Shown: piece after piece, positions 36,437-44,844 of the stretch
Position numbering within the stretch: the stretch's first letter is position 1
Layout of the letters: the number at the start of each line of letters is the position of its first letter
NCBI GenBank assembly: GCA_035291905.1
Contig: DATDRF010000245.1
Location: 1 to 44,844 of the forward strand
Direction of reading: 5' to 3'
Length of the DNA: 44,844 nt
Source of the DNA: JACPLA01 sp035291905
Lineage (GTDB): Bacteria; Bacteroidota; Ignavibacteria; UBA10030
Made by a program: the position numbers and the translations under genes
The notes under the pieces: generated by a model
What the model was told of the DNA's origin: nothing
The model's input: the letters and a program-made list of their open reading frames with translations, nothing else
The model's database searches: none

Positions 36437-38065
36437 ATGACAGACGAAAGAACGTACATCGATTGCTACGCCATGGTCGGAAAGAAAGGGCCAAAGGATG
36501 TGGAAACGGCGTACGAAACGGAAGTCCTGTTGGAAGAAATGGAGTGGTGCGGCATACAGGGCGCTCTGATCTCGCATTCAACGGCGAAAGAATACGACCC
36601 GATCTACGGAAATCGGATGCTTCTGCGTGAGCTGAAGAAGAGCCCGAGATTGTATGGCGTCTGGACCGTCATGCCCCACCATACGCGGGAATTCCCGAAT
36701 CCGAAGGATGCAGTGAAAGAGATGGCCGATCACGGAATTCGTGTAGCCAAAATGTATCCCCGCGTGCATCGATATCCGTTCAGCATTGATTTTTGCGGTG
36801 ATCTTTTGACTGAACTCGAACGAAATAACATCCTTCTGATGGTCGAAGGGGGACATTGTTACAATCCCGACCTGTTGGAGCCGTCGAACCAGGTTCTTCT
36901 TTCCGACCTTGATGCGATGCTCGCCCGCTTTTCCCGCTTAAATGTCGTTCTGTTGGCATCCCGCTGGGAGTCGACTCGTTATGTCAATGCTCTGATGAGA
37001 AAGCACAAACATCTTCATCTGGAACTCTCCAATCATCAGGGAAACCGCGCCATGGAGGTGTTTTCAGAGTGGTACGGTGCGGATCGGGTGGTCTTTGGAA
37101 CCGGGGCTTTGGAGAAATCGCCCGGGGCTGCAAAAGCGTTCGTCGACTATTGCACGCTGGGTGAAGAGGAGAAAGCAAAGGTCGCTGCAGGCAATATCAT
37201 GAGGTTAACGGGGATTCAGGAGCCAAAGCCGTACCAGAAAAAAGCGATCAAGGATTCAATACTACAGCTGGCTCGTCAAGGGAAACCGCTGAAGGATTTG
37301 CTCGTCATCGATTCCCATGCACATATATCCCACGACGGTGCAGAAGGGATCGGATTTCTGCATCAGCCCTACGGGGACGCCAAAAGCATGCATGATCGTG
37401 CGAAGCTGATGGGAATCGATGCCATGTGCATCAGCGGATTTCTTGCCGTGTGGACCGACTACGAAGAAGGTAATCTGGTCGTCGTTGATGCCATGAAACG
37501 GTTCCCGGGGTTTTACCACGGCTATGCTGCTCTCCAGCCGCAGTATGTGAAGAACTGGAACAAGGAGTTCAAGCTGTGGTACGAAAAACACAAGATGGGT
37601 GGCCTGAAGCCTTATCATCCGAGAACGTTTATTCCATACAACGACAAGGCATGGGCCCCCTGGTTTCAATACGGGAATCGCATCCGGGGTTACGCACTCA
37701 TTCATCCGTCACCAGATGTTGTCAAAGAGGCAAGCGCCCTGGCGGGAAAGTATCCGAACATTTCGTTTATCCTTGCTCATTCAGGTGCATCCTTCGCCGA
37801 CGCGCGAAAGGCAATTGAAGTTGCTGTGAAGCATCCGAACGTGTTTCTCGAGATCACCCTGACGTCGGTAACATACCGGGTCATTGAATTCATGGTCAAG
37901 CACGTTGGGGCGGATCGCGTTCTCTTTGGAACCGATCAGCCGATGCGGGACCCGATTCCACAGTTCGGCTGGATGGCCTATTCGCACTGCACTCCCGAAG
38001 AGAAAAAGAAGATGTTCGGCCTCAACATGCAGAAGATCCTCAAGCGGGTGAGGATCTCAAAGTGA
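36437..38065 (+). CDS. Double amidohydrolase (PF04909-like); N-terminal domain lacks metal ligands
   Basis: The 542-residue protein contains two amidohydrolase-2-type barrels. The C-terminal one (about 288-540) has the metal/catalytic set: 'VIDSHAHIS' (H294, H296), 'GLKPYHP' (K391), H423, H448 in 'ILAHSGAS' and D500 in 'LFGTDQPMRD'. The N-terminal one (about 5-258) is collinear, but the equivalents are Y11/M13 ('YIDCYAMVG'), S175 ('LLASRWES') and G223 ('VFGTGALEKSP'), so it should not bind metal. Relatives hydrolyse lactones or amides, or decarboxylate aromatic/keto acids. A lactonase role in sugar-acid breakdown fits the context. The stop overlaps the next start (TGATG). Confidence 0.82.
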   Translation: MTDERTYIDCYAMVGKKGPKDVETAYETEVLLEEMEWCGIQGALISHSTAKEYDPIYGNRMLLRELKKSPRLYGVWTVMPHHTREFPNPKDAVKEMADHGIRVAKMYPRVHRYPFSIDFCGDLLTELERNNILLMVEGGHCYNPDLLEPSNQVLLSDLDAMLARFSRLNVVLLASRWESTRYVNALMRKHKHLHLELSNHQGNRAMEVFSEWYGADRVVFGTGALEKSPGAAKAFVDYCTLGEEEKAKVAAGNIMRLTGIQEPKPYQKKAIKDSILQLARQGKPLKDLLVIDSHAHISHDGAEGIGFLHQPYGDAKSMHDRAKLMGIDAMCISGFLAVWTDYEEGNLVVVDAMKRFPGFYHGYAALQPQYVKNWNKEFKLWYEKHKMGGLKPYHPRTFIPYNDKAWAPWFQYGNRIRGYALIHPSPDVVKEASALAGKYPNISFILAHSGASFADARKAIEVAVKHPNVFLEITLTSVTYRVIEFMVKHVGADRVLFGTDQPMRDPIPQFGWMAYSHCTPEEKKKMFGLNMQKILKRVRISK

Positions 38066-40380
38066 TGCGCTATCGATCAATTCTCATATTACTTTTGACC
38101 CTGGCGGTTCCGGCTGGTGCGCAAACAGCCGGACCGGAAATCCAGAATGGGAAGATCAAGGTCATTGCCGAAAAAAGAGGCGACAGCTACAGCGAGCGGT
38201 ATTTCGCAAAAGACGCACAAGGGTGGATGGCGATTCTCGCGGGTGGGAGCGAACTGAAACGAAACGGCGCGATTGTCACGATGGAGTTTCAAGAAGCGGC
38301 CGTCGCTGTGCGAGGTGAGGACACGATTCTGGTGATCAAGGGCGAGACCGGACGGGAAACGATCACCAAGGAAATCCGGCTTGAGAAGAACAAATCGATA
38401 GCTCATGTCGATGTTGTGTACGAAACTTCCGAGTCGACGCTTCTTCAGTATGTTCTGTCGACACATTCGTTCATAGCCGGGAAGAAACCCGACTTCGTTT
38501 TCACGCCGCAATTGCGGCCGGAAGCAGACGAGATCATCGGTGATCACACGTTTCGCTCTCCTGCCTTCATGATGCAGGTGGGAGCTCGGTTTGGAGCCGT
38601 TGTTCCCGATTTGGCAACTATTGACGGAAAGAAAAGGCCCATCAAGGCAGCCGCGGATGTTCGGGTGGACGCACCGGACTTTCCCACGATCAAGTTTGGG
38701 CTCATGAATTGGCAGAAAAAGGGACATGTGTATTACTCGTACCACGACAGCCTGGCTGCCCGGATTCCCGCAGGAAAAGCAGGATTCGGCTATTTCGTTT
38801 TTGTCTCTGCAACGTCGAAACCAAAATGCGGATATCAGGATGTCGTTCGGTTCCACTGGGGACGCAATGGACATCCGAACCTCCTTCAAGCGGAGGGGCC
38901 CCAGAGCGAGCCTTTTTCTTCGTACATCAGGAAAGCCTGGCTTCAATACGTGCCGCAAATTGCCAGCGAGGTCGTGTATCAGGGGAAACAGGTTACCCTC
39001 TTATCTCAAATGCGGCTTGCATGGAGCAACAAGCTCCACAAGGCGGCCGACAAGGATAATTGGTTCAACGTATGGTTCAATTCGCTCAGAACTGCGTACG
39101 GAATGCACCTCTACGCACAGGAAACGGATGACACTGCCTTGAGACGGCTCGCCGAAGGGAACCTGAATCTGGCCCTTCTCGCCCCGCAGCGTGAGGGAAT
39201 TGCCCCTTCGATCTTTTATCACGACAGCACCGGGGGGCATTGGGTTGCAGACCATGCATGGGGAGGCATCAATGAGGGAAAATCCTATGCAATGTTTCAT
39301 AATGCATGGACTAACTACTGGCTTTTGGAATGGAGTCAGCTTCTCCCGGAGCGCAAGAATGAAATAATGACTTACGTCAGGTCCTTTGCCGATTTTCTGC
39401 TTCGTCAGCAAAAATCTTCCGGGGTGATCCCTTCGTGGTACGATGCTGAAACCCTCAAGCCCGCCGAAGCATTTCGGGATGAGAACGCCGAGACGGCGGG
39501 TGCAGCATTCTTTCTCGCCGAATTCTACCGCCGCTCCAACGAGCGTCGATATCTCGTTGCTGCGGAGAAAGCGATGCAGTTTGTCTTTCGCGAGGTTGTG
39601 CCGGAGAACAAATGGTTCGACTACGAGACATTTTTTTCCTGTTCCAGAAAACCGCTGGGATTCTATGACCATTACACGCAGCAACATCCTCAGAATACTC
39701 TTTCCATGCATCAAGCCGCCGAGGCCTGTCTGAGTCTCTATCAGCTAACGGGGAAGACGGAATACAAGGAACGCGGGATCGAAATCATGGACTACCTGTG
39801 TCTCTATCAGCAGGTCTGGAGTCCTCAATGGCTTTCGTGCGAGCTTCTTGGAGGATTTGGAGTGCAAAATACCGACGGTGAATGGAGCGACTCCCGTCAG
39901 GGATATTTTGCGGTCACGCTTGCGAAGTATTATGAGTTGACGGACAAAAAGGAATACCTCGAGCGGGGAGTCGCAGCGCTTCGTGCCATGTTTTCACTTT
40001 TTGAATCTGCCGAATCTCCGCGAACAGCAGAAAACTACGCCCACGCCTCCTACGATCAGTTGGCGGGAGTGACCGGCCTCCACTGGGGGACGGGAAGCTC
40101 CGTCGTTTCCATCCATCTGCTGAGGAAGCAGTACGGCGATGCCTACGTGAACGTCGGCGAACAATGGGGTGTCGGAATCGACGGCTGTCGGATTCCCGTG
40201 GTCCGCGTGAACGGAGACGCAATTCGCGTCACGCTGCTTGATAACCTCTCGACTCCGCGGAGCTTGCACTTGAAGTTCGACCGAATTGAGAACAAGCGCT
40301 ATACCGTTGTCATCAATGAGGCCACGAGAGGGACGTATTCGGGCGAGGAATTAAGAAAGGGAATTGATGTTGCGATCTAG
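38065..40380 (+). CDS. Secreted protein with beta-sandwich and helical-toroid-like domains, unassigned
   Basis: This 771-residue protein has a Sec signal peptide (MRYRSILILLLTLAVPAGAQ). Residues ~25-270 are beta-rich ('GETGRETITKEIRLEKN', 'YVLSTHSFIAGKKPDFVF'). Residues ~290-690 are helical repeats with 'DHAWGGINEGKSYAMFHNAW', 'DENAETAGAAFFLAEFYRR' and 'HPQNTLSMHQAAEACLSLYQ', like an (alpha/alpha)n toroid. A small beta domain ends the protein. It looks like a periplasmic or outer-surface glycan-active enzyme, but I cannot place it in a GH or PL family. ATG 38065 overlaps the previous stop codon; GTG 38062 is an alternative one codon earlier. Confidence 0.65.
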   Translation: MRYRSILILLLTLAVPAGAQTAGPEIQNGKIKVIAEKRGDSYSERYFAKDAQGWMAILAGGSELKRNGAIVTMEFQEAAVAVRGEDTILVIKGETGRETITKEIRLEKNKSIAHVDVVYETSESTLLQYVLSTHSFIAGKKPDFVFTPQLRPEADEIIGDHTFRSPAFMMQVGARFGAVVPDLATIDGKKRPIKAAADVRVDAPDFPTIKFGLMNWQKKGHVYYSYHDSLAARIPAGKAGFGYFVFVSATSKPKCGYQDVVRFHWGRNGHPNLLQAEGPQSEPFSSYIRKAWLQYVPQIASEVVYQGKQVTLLSQMRLAWSNKLHKAADKDNWFNVWFNSLRTAYGMHLYAQETDDTALRRLAEGNLNLALLAPQREGIAPSIFYHDSTGGHWVADHAWGGINEGKSYAMFHNAWTNYWLLEWSQLLPERKNEIMTYVRSFADFLLRQQKSSGVIPSWYDAETLKPAEAFRDENAETAGAAFFLAEFYRRSNERRYLVAAEKAMQFVFREVVPENKWFDYETFFSCSRKPLGFYDHYTQQHPQNTLSMHQAAEACLSLYQLTGKTEYKERGIEIMDYLCLYQQVWSPQWLSCELLGGFGVQNTDGEWSDSRQGYFAVTLAKYYELTDKKEYLERGVAALRAMFSLFESAESPRTAENYAHASYDQLAGVTGLHWGTGSSVVSIHLLRKQYGDAYVNVGEQWGVGIDGCRIPVVRVNGDAIRVTLLDNLSTPRSLHLKFDRIENKRYTVVINEATRGTYSGEELRKGIDVAI

Positions 40381-41356
40381 ACTTTTCTTGGCGGTAGTGA
40401 TACCGTTTCTGTTGTGCGATGCGACTATTGCACAGGAGACGATTTACATGTCTGTGCTGAGTTCGCGGAAGCATCGGCTCAACGTCAGCGACAACCCGCT
40501 CGTTGGGCTCTTTGTAAGCACTGACGCTGGTGCTACATGGCATCATCGCGGCTGGCGGGAGTACGTCCGCACGTTCTACGGCGAGGCGGCCTCCGATGGG
40601 ACAGTCTGGCTTGCGTGCGGCAACGGAGTGATGCGCTCAACCGACGGCGGAACACGCTGGCGCATTACAACAGGCTGGCAAATCACGGAAGCACTGAAGG
40701 TCAGCGCCGATCCGAAGAGTCCTTCTACAGTTTATGCGGCAACCGCATACGGCATTTTCAAGACGACCAATAACGGCGAGAGTTGGGAGCAGTCGAACAT
40801 CGGCCTTGCGCTTCCTTTCACCGCTGATGTGCTGGTGGATCGATCGAACAGTTCGCACGTACTTGCCGCAACCGAGGAGGGACTTTACGCAAGCAACGAC
40901 GGGGGAAGGGTATGGAAATTGTCCGGATTGAAAGGGAAAGGGGTTCGAACGATGGCGCAGGACCCCCTTGATCCCCGAATCCTGATGGCCGGCACAGAAG
41001 AGGATGGAGTGTTTCGGTCGGATGATGGTGGGAAGAGATGGAAGCAAGAGAGCCGGGGCCTGCGGCATCAGACTGTCTATGCCATCGCTTTTGATCCGAA
41101 GCAATCGTCACGAGTTTACATCGGGACGCACGACGGGGGAGTGTACTTCACAAACGACAAGGGAGAACACTGGGAGCAGAGGATTCAGGGCATGAGAAAT
41201 CTCGTTGTCCATTCGTTGTGCGTTCTGCCGTCGAATCCGAACATCGTTTTTGCCGGAACGCTCAATGGCGGTCTCTATCGAAGCGTTGACGGGGGATTGA
41301 ATTGGGAATTCAACAGTCAGGAAGAGGGACAGGTATGGGGGCTCTCAGTCCGATGA
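40367..41356 (+). CDS. Secreted Asp-box (BNR-repeat) beta-propeller protein, copy 1
   Basis: The 329-residue protein has a signal peptide (MLRSRLFLAVVIPFLLCDAT...AQ). Seven Asp-box repeats are visible: STDAGATW, STDGGTRW, TTNNGESW, SNDGGRVW, SDDGGKRW, TNDKGEHW and SVDGGLNW. They are spaced about 40-55 residues apart, as expected for a seven-bladed propeller. No sialidase arginine triad is evident, so I do not call a sialidase. It may bind glycan or be a lyase of the seven-bladed-propeller type. The start is ATG 40367, with AAGG 6 nt upstream, inside the end of the preceding gene (14-nt overlap). The next gene overlaps by ATGA. It is half of a duplicated two-gene module. Confidence 0.8.
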   Translation: MLRSRLFLAVVIPFLLCDATIAQETIYMSVLSSRKHRLNVSDNPLVGLFVSTDAGATWHHRGWREYVRTFYGEAASDGTVWLACGNGVMRSTDGGTRWRITTGWQITEALKVSADPKSPSTVYAATAYGIFKTTNNGESWEQSNIGLALPFTADVLVDRSNSSHVLAATEEGLYASNDGGRVWKLSGLKGKGVRTMAQDPLDPRILMAGTEEDGVFRSDDGGKRWKQESRGLRHQTVYAIAFDPKQSSRVYIGTHDGGVYFTNDKGEHWEQRIQGMRNLVVHSLCVLPSNPNIVFAGTLNGGLYRSVDGGLNWEFNSQEEGQVWGLSVR

Positions 41357-43134
41357 AGACCTTCTCCATTATGGCGTGCATGATCGTTCTCCCGATTTGT
41401 GGCCATGGACAATCGGCCCGGCAGATCTTTGAACAAAGGACGGCGAGACTTATTGAAGTGGCCGCGGGAGAGAACGAGAAAAGCCCCTACATTGTGGCGG
41501 CGAAAGTACATACCGGACGAGATCTTCCGTCGGCATTTGTACTGCTGGACTCATTGACGAACGACCGCGCCATGGGTGGGATGTTCTACTCCTACACCAT
41601 TATCGCAACGTATCTCTACACACGCGACGTGCTCCCCGATTCTTTGCATAGGAAGATTCGGCAGGCATATCGGGACAGAACCATGTATCGGGGAGATACG
41701 GAGAACCACTGGGTCACGTACTATACGGGATTGTATCTTGCTGCCCAGACATGGCCGGGTGAAGATCCTGAAACCTGGTTTAACGGAAAATCCTCCGAGG
41801 AGAATTTCAAAGAGGCGGAAGAATGGCTGCGTCTTTGGATGACGACAAGTGCGACGATCGGACAGGGCGAATTTGATTCACCGACGTACATCACGGTCTT
41901 CCTTACCCCCATGACGGTCCTTTATGAATTTGCAAAAGATCCGGTGATGAAGAAACGGGCGCAAATGATGCTGGACCTGCTCTTTGCGGACTTCGCTGCC
42001 GAACATCTCAAAGGTAACTACGGCGGCGGACATAGCCGCGACTACCCGGAAGACATCAAAAATCCGCTTGCCGCTCCCAGCACGATGTGGGCGTGGACCT
42101 ATTTTGGCGAGCCAAATCTCGAGCAGTGGAACGAGGCCCGCTATCGTCCGCGGAATCAGGGGGGCTGGGAGCCGGTGTTCGGTGCTCTGAGTTCCTACAG
42201 ACTTCCTGAAATCATCTACAATATCGCGACCGATCGCAGCACGCCGTATGTCCACACGGAAACGAAACGGGTCCGCAATATTATCCGATTCGGGAAGGAA
42301 AAGAACCCACCCGCGTACAAATACACCTACGTCACCGGAGACTATGTCCTCGGATCGCTTCATGGCGGAATTCTTCAGCCGATCCAGCAGCACACTTGGG
42401 ATGTCACGTATGCATCGGATAAACCGTTCAACACCATCTTTACGCTCCATCCGTATTATTCCGGCAAAGAGCTCGCGATGTTCTTTCCCGAAGAGCAGAA
42501 GTTTCTCTCCGACGAAGTCGACCGATATCACAAAGTTTACACGAATCCCAACAAGTTGAATTCCAGCTCTCCGTATGAGCAGACGTTTCAGCACAAGAAC
42601 ACCCTCATTGTCCTCTACAATATCGAAAAGGGGGTAATGCAGCCGCATATCGATGGCTTCTTCCCCAAGAACCTTGACGAGCGTGTCATTGATCCCTCTG
42701 GATGGCTTTTCTGCAGGGCCGGCAACACTTACGTTGCGATGTTCCCTTTGAAGCCGGGAGAATGGATCGAGGAAGAAGTGAATTGGCGATGGCGAAGCAG
42801 CGAATTGAAAAACGGCGTCATTGTTGAGGTTGGCTCAGCAGCCGAAGATCAATCCTTTGATGAGTTCAAATCGCAAGTGAAGAAAACCAGCGTCGATGTC
42901 AAAGACTTCAACCGTATGACCGTTCGCTATCGTAACCGACACGGAGATCGGCTCGGATTCACTTTCGGCGGCGCACGTCTCCTCAATGGAAAGGCCGTCG
43001 ATTTTAAGAGCTACAAATTCTTCGGCGGCCCTTTTCTCCAGAGCGAACGAAACAGCGGCGTCATTACTCTTCGTCACGGAAATCGTTCGCGCATTCTCGA
43101 CTTTAACAAAATAGAAATCCGGGAACCACAATGA
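41353..43134 (+). CDS. Secreted helical-toroid plus beta-sandwich protein, copy 1 (lyase-like, unassigned)
   Basis: The 593-residue protein has a signal peptide (MKTFSIMACMIVLPICGHGQ). The N-terminal helical region holds 'YRGDTENHWVTYY' (R113-W120), 'WFNGKSSEEN' and 'ATIGQGEFDSPTY' (G170-P177). It continues with 'NYGGGHSRDYP', and the C-terminal ~200 residues are beta-rich ('SGWLFCRAGNTYVAMFPL'). This toroid-plus-sandwich layout recalls polysaccharide lyases of the alginate/heparinase type, but I cannot name a family. ATG 41353 overlaps the propeller stop (ATGA) and gives a clean signal peptide, unlike the longer frame from 41302. The first three motifs recur almost exactly in the gene at 44116. 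Confidence 0.75.
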   Translation: MKTFSIMACMIVLPICGHGQSARQIFEQRTARLIEVAAGENEKSPYIVAAKVHTGRDLPSAFVLLDSLTNDRAMGGMFYSYTIIATYLYTRDVLPDSLHRKIRQAYRDRTMYRGDTENHWVTYYTGLYLAAQTWPGEDPETWFNGKSSEENFKEAEEWLRLWMTTSATIGQGEFDSPTYITVFLTPMTVLYEFAKDPVMKKRAQMMLDLLFADFAAEHLKGNYGGGHSRDYPEDIKNPLAAPSTMWAWTYFGEPNLEQWNEARYRPRNQGGWEPVFGALSSYRLPEIIYNIATDRSTPYVHTETKRVRNIIRFGKEKNPPAYKYTYVTGDYVLGSLHGGILQPIQQHTWDVTYASDKPFNTIFTLHPYYSGKELAMFFPEEQKFLSDEVDRYHKVYTNPNKLNSSSPYEQTFQHKNTLIVLYNIEKGVMQPHIDGFFPKNLDERVIDPSGWLFCRAGNTYVAMFPLKPGEWIEEEVNWRWRSSELKNGVIVEVGSAAEDQSFDEFKSQVKKTSVDVKDFNRMTVRYRNRHGDRLGFTFGGARLLNGKAVDFKSYKFFGGPFLQSERNSGVITLRHGNRSRILDFNKIEIREPQ

Positions 43135-44111
43135 CCAAAACTCTGTCAATAGTCCTATTACTGTGCTGCCTCTCTTTGGCTGTCGCTCAGGAGCCAACCG
43201 TCTACGCAACGGTGATCTCGACAAAGCTCTTTATTGTCGGGGCACCGAACCCGCAAACGGGCCTTTTCTACCAGAAGCCGAGTGAAGACACAGTGTGGCA
43301 CCATACGGGGGCTACGAATATCCGAGCCAACGGTGTCGCCTTCGGCCCTTCATCAGGGAAGAAGATCTATATCGCCTCGGGCAACGGACTGCACAAGACA
43401 ACCAACGGCGGGGAATCCTGGAAGATCATGACCGGATGGGAGATCACCGAGGTACTGGGAGTGACCGTGGATCCCCGCAACGGATCGAATATCTTCATTT
43501 CGAGTGCTTATGGGATCTATCGATCAACGGATGAAGGTACGACCTGGAAGCATGTTTATCGCGGATTTGTCTCTTCGGTACGGGTCGACCACTCGAATTC
43601 TTCTCATCTCTATTCCTCGACAGAAGACGGGGTCATCGAAAGCACGGACGGTGGGAACATCTGGAAGGAGACGAGTCTCTCTGTGAAGAGGATCCGCAAT
43701 ATGAGACAGCATCTGACCAAAGCGAACATCATTTTTGCTGCAACCGAAGACAACGGGATCTATCGGTCGGACAATGCAGGAAAGACCTGGGTGAAAGTGG
43801 AGGCCGGGGTTGATCACGCGACGTTCTACACGATCGCTTTCGACCCGTCGAATCCGGATCTGGTCTACGCCGGGGGATTTGCGACCGGCATCTACAGGTC
43901 GACGGACGGAGGGAGGAGCTGGAAACGCTCGTTCCAGGGATTGCTCGTCGATCATATTCATTCGATTGTCGTTGATCCGACGAAAAGCGGAAGAGTGTAT
44001 GCTGCAACAATCGGCGACGGTGTGTACCGGTCGGATGACGGCGGCATTACGTGGCGCAACGTGGGATTGAAGGGATCACAAGTGTGGCGAGTTGCCACTC
44101 AGGAGAACTAA
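43131..44111 (+). CDS. Secreted Asp-box (BNR-repeat) beta-propeller protein, copy 2
   Basis: The 326-residue paralogue of the propeller at 40367 has a signal peptide (MTKTLSIVLLLCCLSLAVAQ). Six clear Asp boxes are TTNGGESW, STDEGTTW, STDGGNIW, SDNAGKTW, STDGGRSW and SDDGGITW. A degenerate first blade lies around 'KPSEDTVWHHTGA'. Alignment with copy 1 is direct: 'GNGLHKTTNGGESWKIMTGW' versus 'GNGVMRSTDGGTRWRITTGW', and 'SSVRVDHSNSSHL' versus 'ADVLVDRSNSSHV'. The start overlaps the upstream toroid gene by ATGA. It is translationally tied into the duplicated module. Confidence 0.8.
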   Translation: MTKTLSIVLLLCCLSLAVAQEPTVYATVISTKLFIVGAPNPQTGLFYQKPSEDTVWHHTGATNIRANGVAFGPSSGKKIYIASGNGLHKTTNGGESWKIMTGWEITEVLGVTVDPRNGSNIFISSAYGIYRSTDEGTTWKHVYRGFVSSVRVDHSNSSHLYSSTEDGVIESTDGGNIWKETSLSVKRIRNMRQHLTKANIIFAATEDNGIYRSDNAGKTWVKVEAGVDHATFYTIAFDPSNPDLVYAGGFATGIYRSTDGGRSWKRSFQGLLVDHIHSIVVDPTKSGRVYAATIGDGVYRSDDGGITWRNVGLKGSQVWRVATQEN

Positions 44112-44115
44112 AGAA

Positions 44116-44844
44116 ATGAGAATCATGAAACGACAAATATGGCTGCTAGTATTTATCCCCCTGACACTGTCGGCTCAAATTCAGGATCGGGCTACCTATC
44201 TAAAGGAGTTCGAGAAACGATCGGCATTCATAGCTGCGCCGTATGAGACATCTTCAGCGGCGGGATATTATCAGGCAGCAGTTCAGTATCTCCGGAAAAC
44301 CAATATCAAACGGGCTGACAGCATGCTTACAGTGTTGCTCAAAGAGCCGCGCGGAGACATGTTTTGGATGTTCCCGGTCATGGGGATGTATCTTCATGCC
44401 AAAGATAATATGTCTCCGGCGAGCAGGGCAGCAGTAAGAAATGCCTGGAAAACTTACGCCCCGTACCGGGGAGACACCGAAAACCATTGGTGCATGTACT
44501 ATGGCTCCCTTTTCCTTGCCGCGGAGCAATGGCCGGGATTGGAGGGGTCCGAATGGTATAACGGAAAGAGCTCCACGGAAAACCGCGACGAGGCCAAAGC
44601 GTACCTCATCAACTGGATGCGCATAACGACCACCATCGGCCAGGGAGAGTTCGATTCACCGGATTATTTCCCGGAATTCTCCATTCCCATGATTCTCCTT
44701 TCGCAATTTGCGCAGGATCCGGAGATGAAACTGCGCGGACAGATGATGGCAGACTATCTGTTTACGGACTTCGCTGTCGATCATCTCGACGGCCAATACA
44801 TCGGCGGATTCAGCCGTATCTATCAGCCGGCCGTGTACAAGCCG
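44116..44844 (+). CDS. Secreted helical-toroid protein, copy 2 (3' partial, runs off the window)
   Basis: This frame is open to the last base, giving 243 residues of an incomplete protein. Its signal peptide is MRIMKRQIWLLVFIPLTLSA, cut before 'QIQD'. It repeats the landmarks of the 41353 gene: 'YRGDTENHWCMYY' (R118-W125), 'WYNGKSSTEN', 'TTIGQGEFDSPDY' and 'DHLDGQYIGGFSR'. It starts 4 nt after the second propeller, mirroring the first pair. AGGAG at 44101-44105 precedes ATG 44116 by 10 nt; ATG 44125 is the alternative. It is presumably a glycan-active enzyme, and the C-terminal half lies outside the window. Confidence 0.8.
   Translation, partial: MRIMKRQIWLLVFIPLTLSAQIQDRATYLKEFEKRSAFIAAPYETSSAAGYYQAAVQYLRKTNIKRADSMLTVLLKEPRGDMFWMFPVMGMYLHAKDNMSPASRAAVRNAWKTYAPYRGDTENHWCMYYGSLFLAAEQWPGLEGSEWYNGKSSTENRDEAKAYLINWMRITTTIGQGEFDSPDYFPEFSIPMILLSQFAQDPEMKLRGQMMADYLFTDFAVDHLDGQYIGGFSRIYQPAVYKP

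Noticed and set aside
40367..44111. Calling the Asp-box propellers sialidases
   Set aside because: Asp boxes occur in many propellers; I see no arginine triad or FRIP-type motif, so only the fold is called.
1..44844. tRNA, rRNA, CRISPR, insertion sequence or prophage features
   Set aside because: I saw no tRNA-like cloverleaf, direct-repeat array, transposase or phage gene on reading; dedicated searches were not possible.

Overview
The window is about 44.8 kb, moderately GC-rich, and every gene I can support lies on the + strand. The likely source is an uncultured member of the Bacteroidota/Ignavibacteria part of the FCB group. The evidence is a secreted protein with a type IX secretion (T9SS)-type C-terminal domain containing a 'VRPNPYK' motif (1-1077), followed directly by a PorV/PorQ-family outer-membrane protein (1103-2119). 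Many other proteins carry Sec or Tat leaders. This assignment is an inference. I saw no rRNA, tRNA, CRISPR array, insertion sequence or phage gene.

Layout. (1) 1-2119: the T9SS-associated pair, closed by a strong inverted repeat at 2155-2214. (2) 2299-10758: a short MetE-like methyltransferase, an unassigned TIM-barrel-like protein, two six-hairpin glycosidase-like enzymes and an exported-looking PLP enzyme. (3) 10783-14647: two tandem sodium/solute symporters. (4) 14665-19451: a tightly overlapping six-gene block (SDR, metallo-beta-lactamase-fold protein without metal ligands, SDR, unassigned cysteine-motif protein, acetoacetate-decarboxylase-family enzyme, D-2-hydroxyacid dehydrogenase) that looks like a small-molecule pathway I cannot name. 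(5) 19476-25644: a recognisable L-rhamnose route consisting of a bifunctional aldolase/dehydrogenase, an FGGY kinase, a RhaI-type isomerase and a LarA-type nickel racemase. (6) 25732-26526: an IclR regulator behind a consensus sigma-70-type promoter. (7) 26564-38065: a sugar isomerase-like TIM barrel, a Tat-exported glycosidase-like enzyme, an OYE-family flavoprotein, a DUF4432 epimerase-like protein, a Gfo/Idh/MocA dehydrogenase, a Tat-exported heparinase II/III-family lyase, a class III aminotransferase and a double amidohydrolase. (8) 38065-44844: secreted proteins, including a tandemly duplicated two-gene module (Asp-box beta-propeller plus alpha-helical-toroid-like protein) whose last member runs off the window.

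Taken together the window reads as a large carbohydrate-catabolic locus, probably for a rhamnose- and uronate-containing glycan or glycoside. Exported enzymes would cut the substrate, the symporters would import the products, and the rhamnose route would yield DHAP and lactate. Intergenic gaps from 2299 to the end are 87 bp or less, and many stop/start codons overlap, so very few transcription units are likely. No SusC/SusD pair, sulfatase or LarB/C/E maturation gene is visible here. No gap between genes exceeds 300 bases; the longest is 2120-2298.
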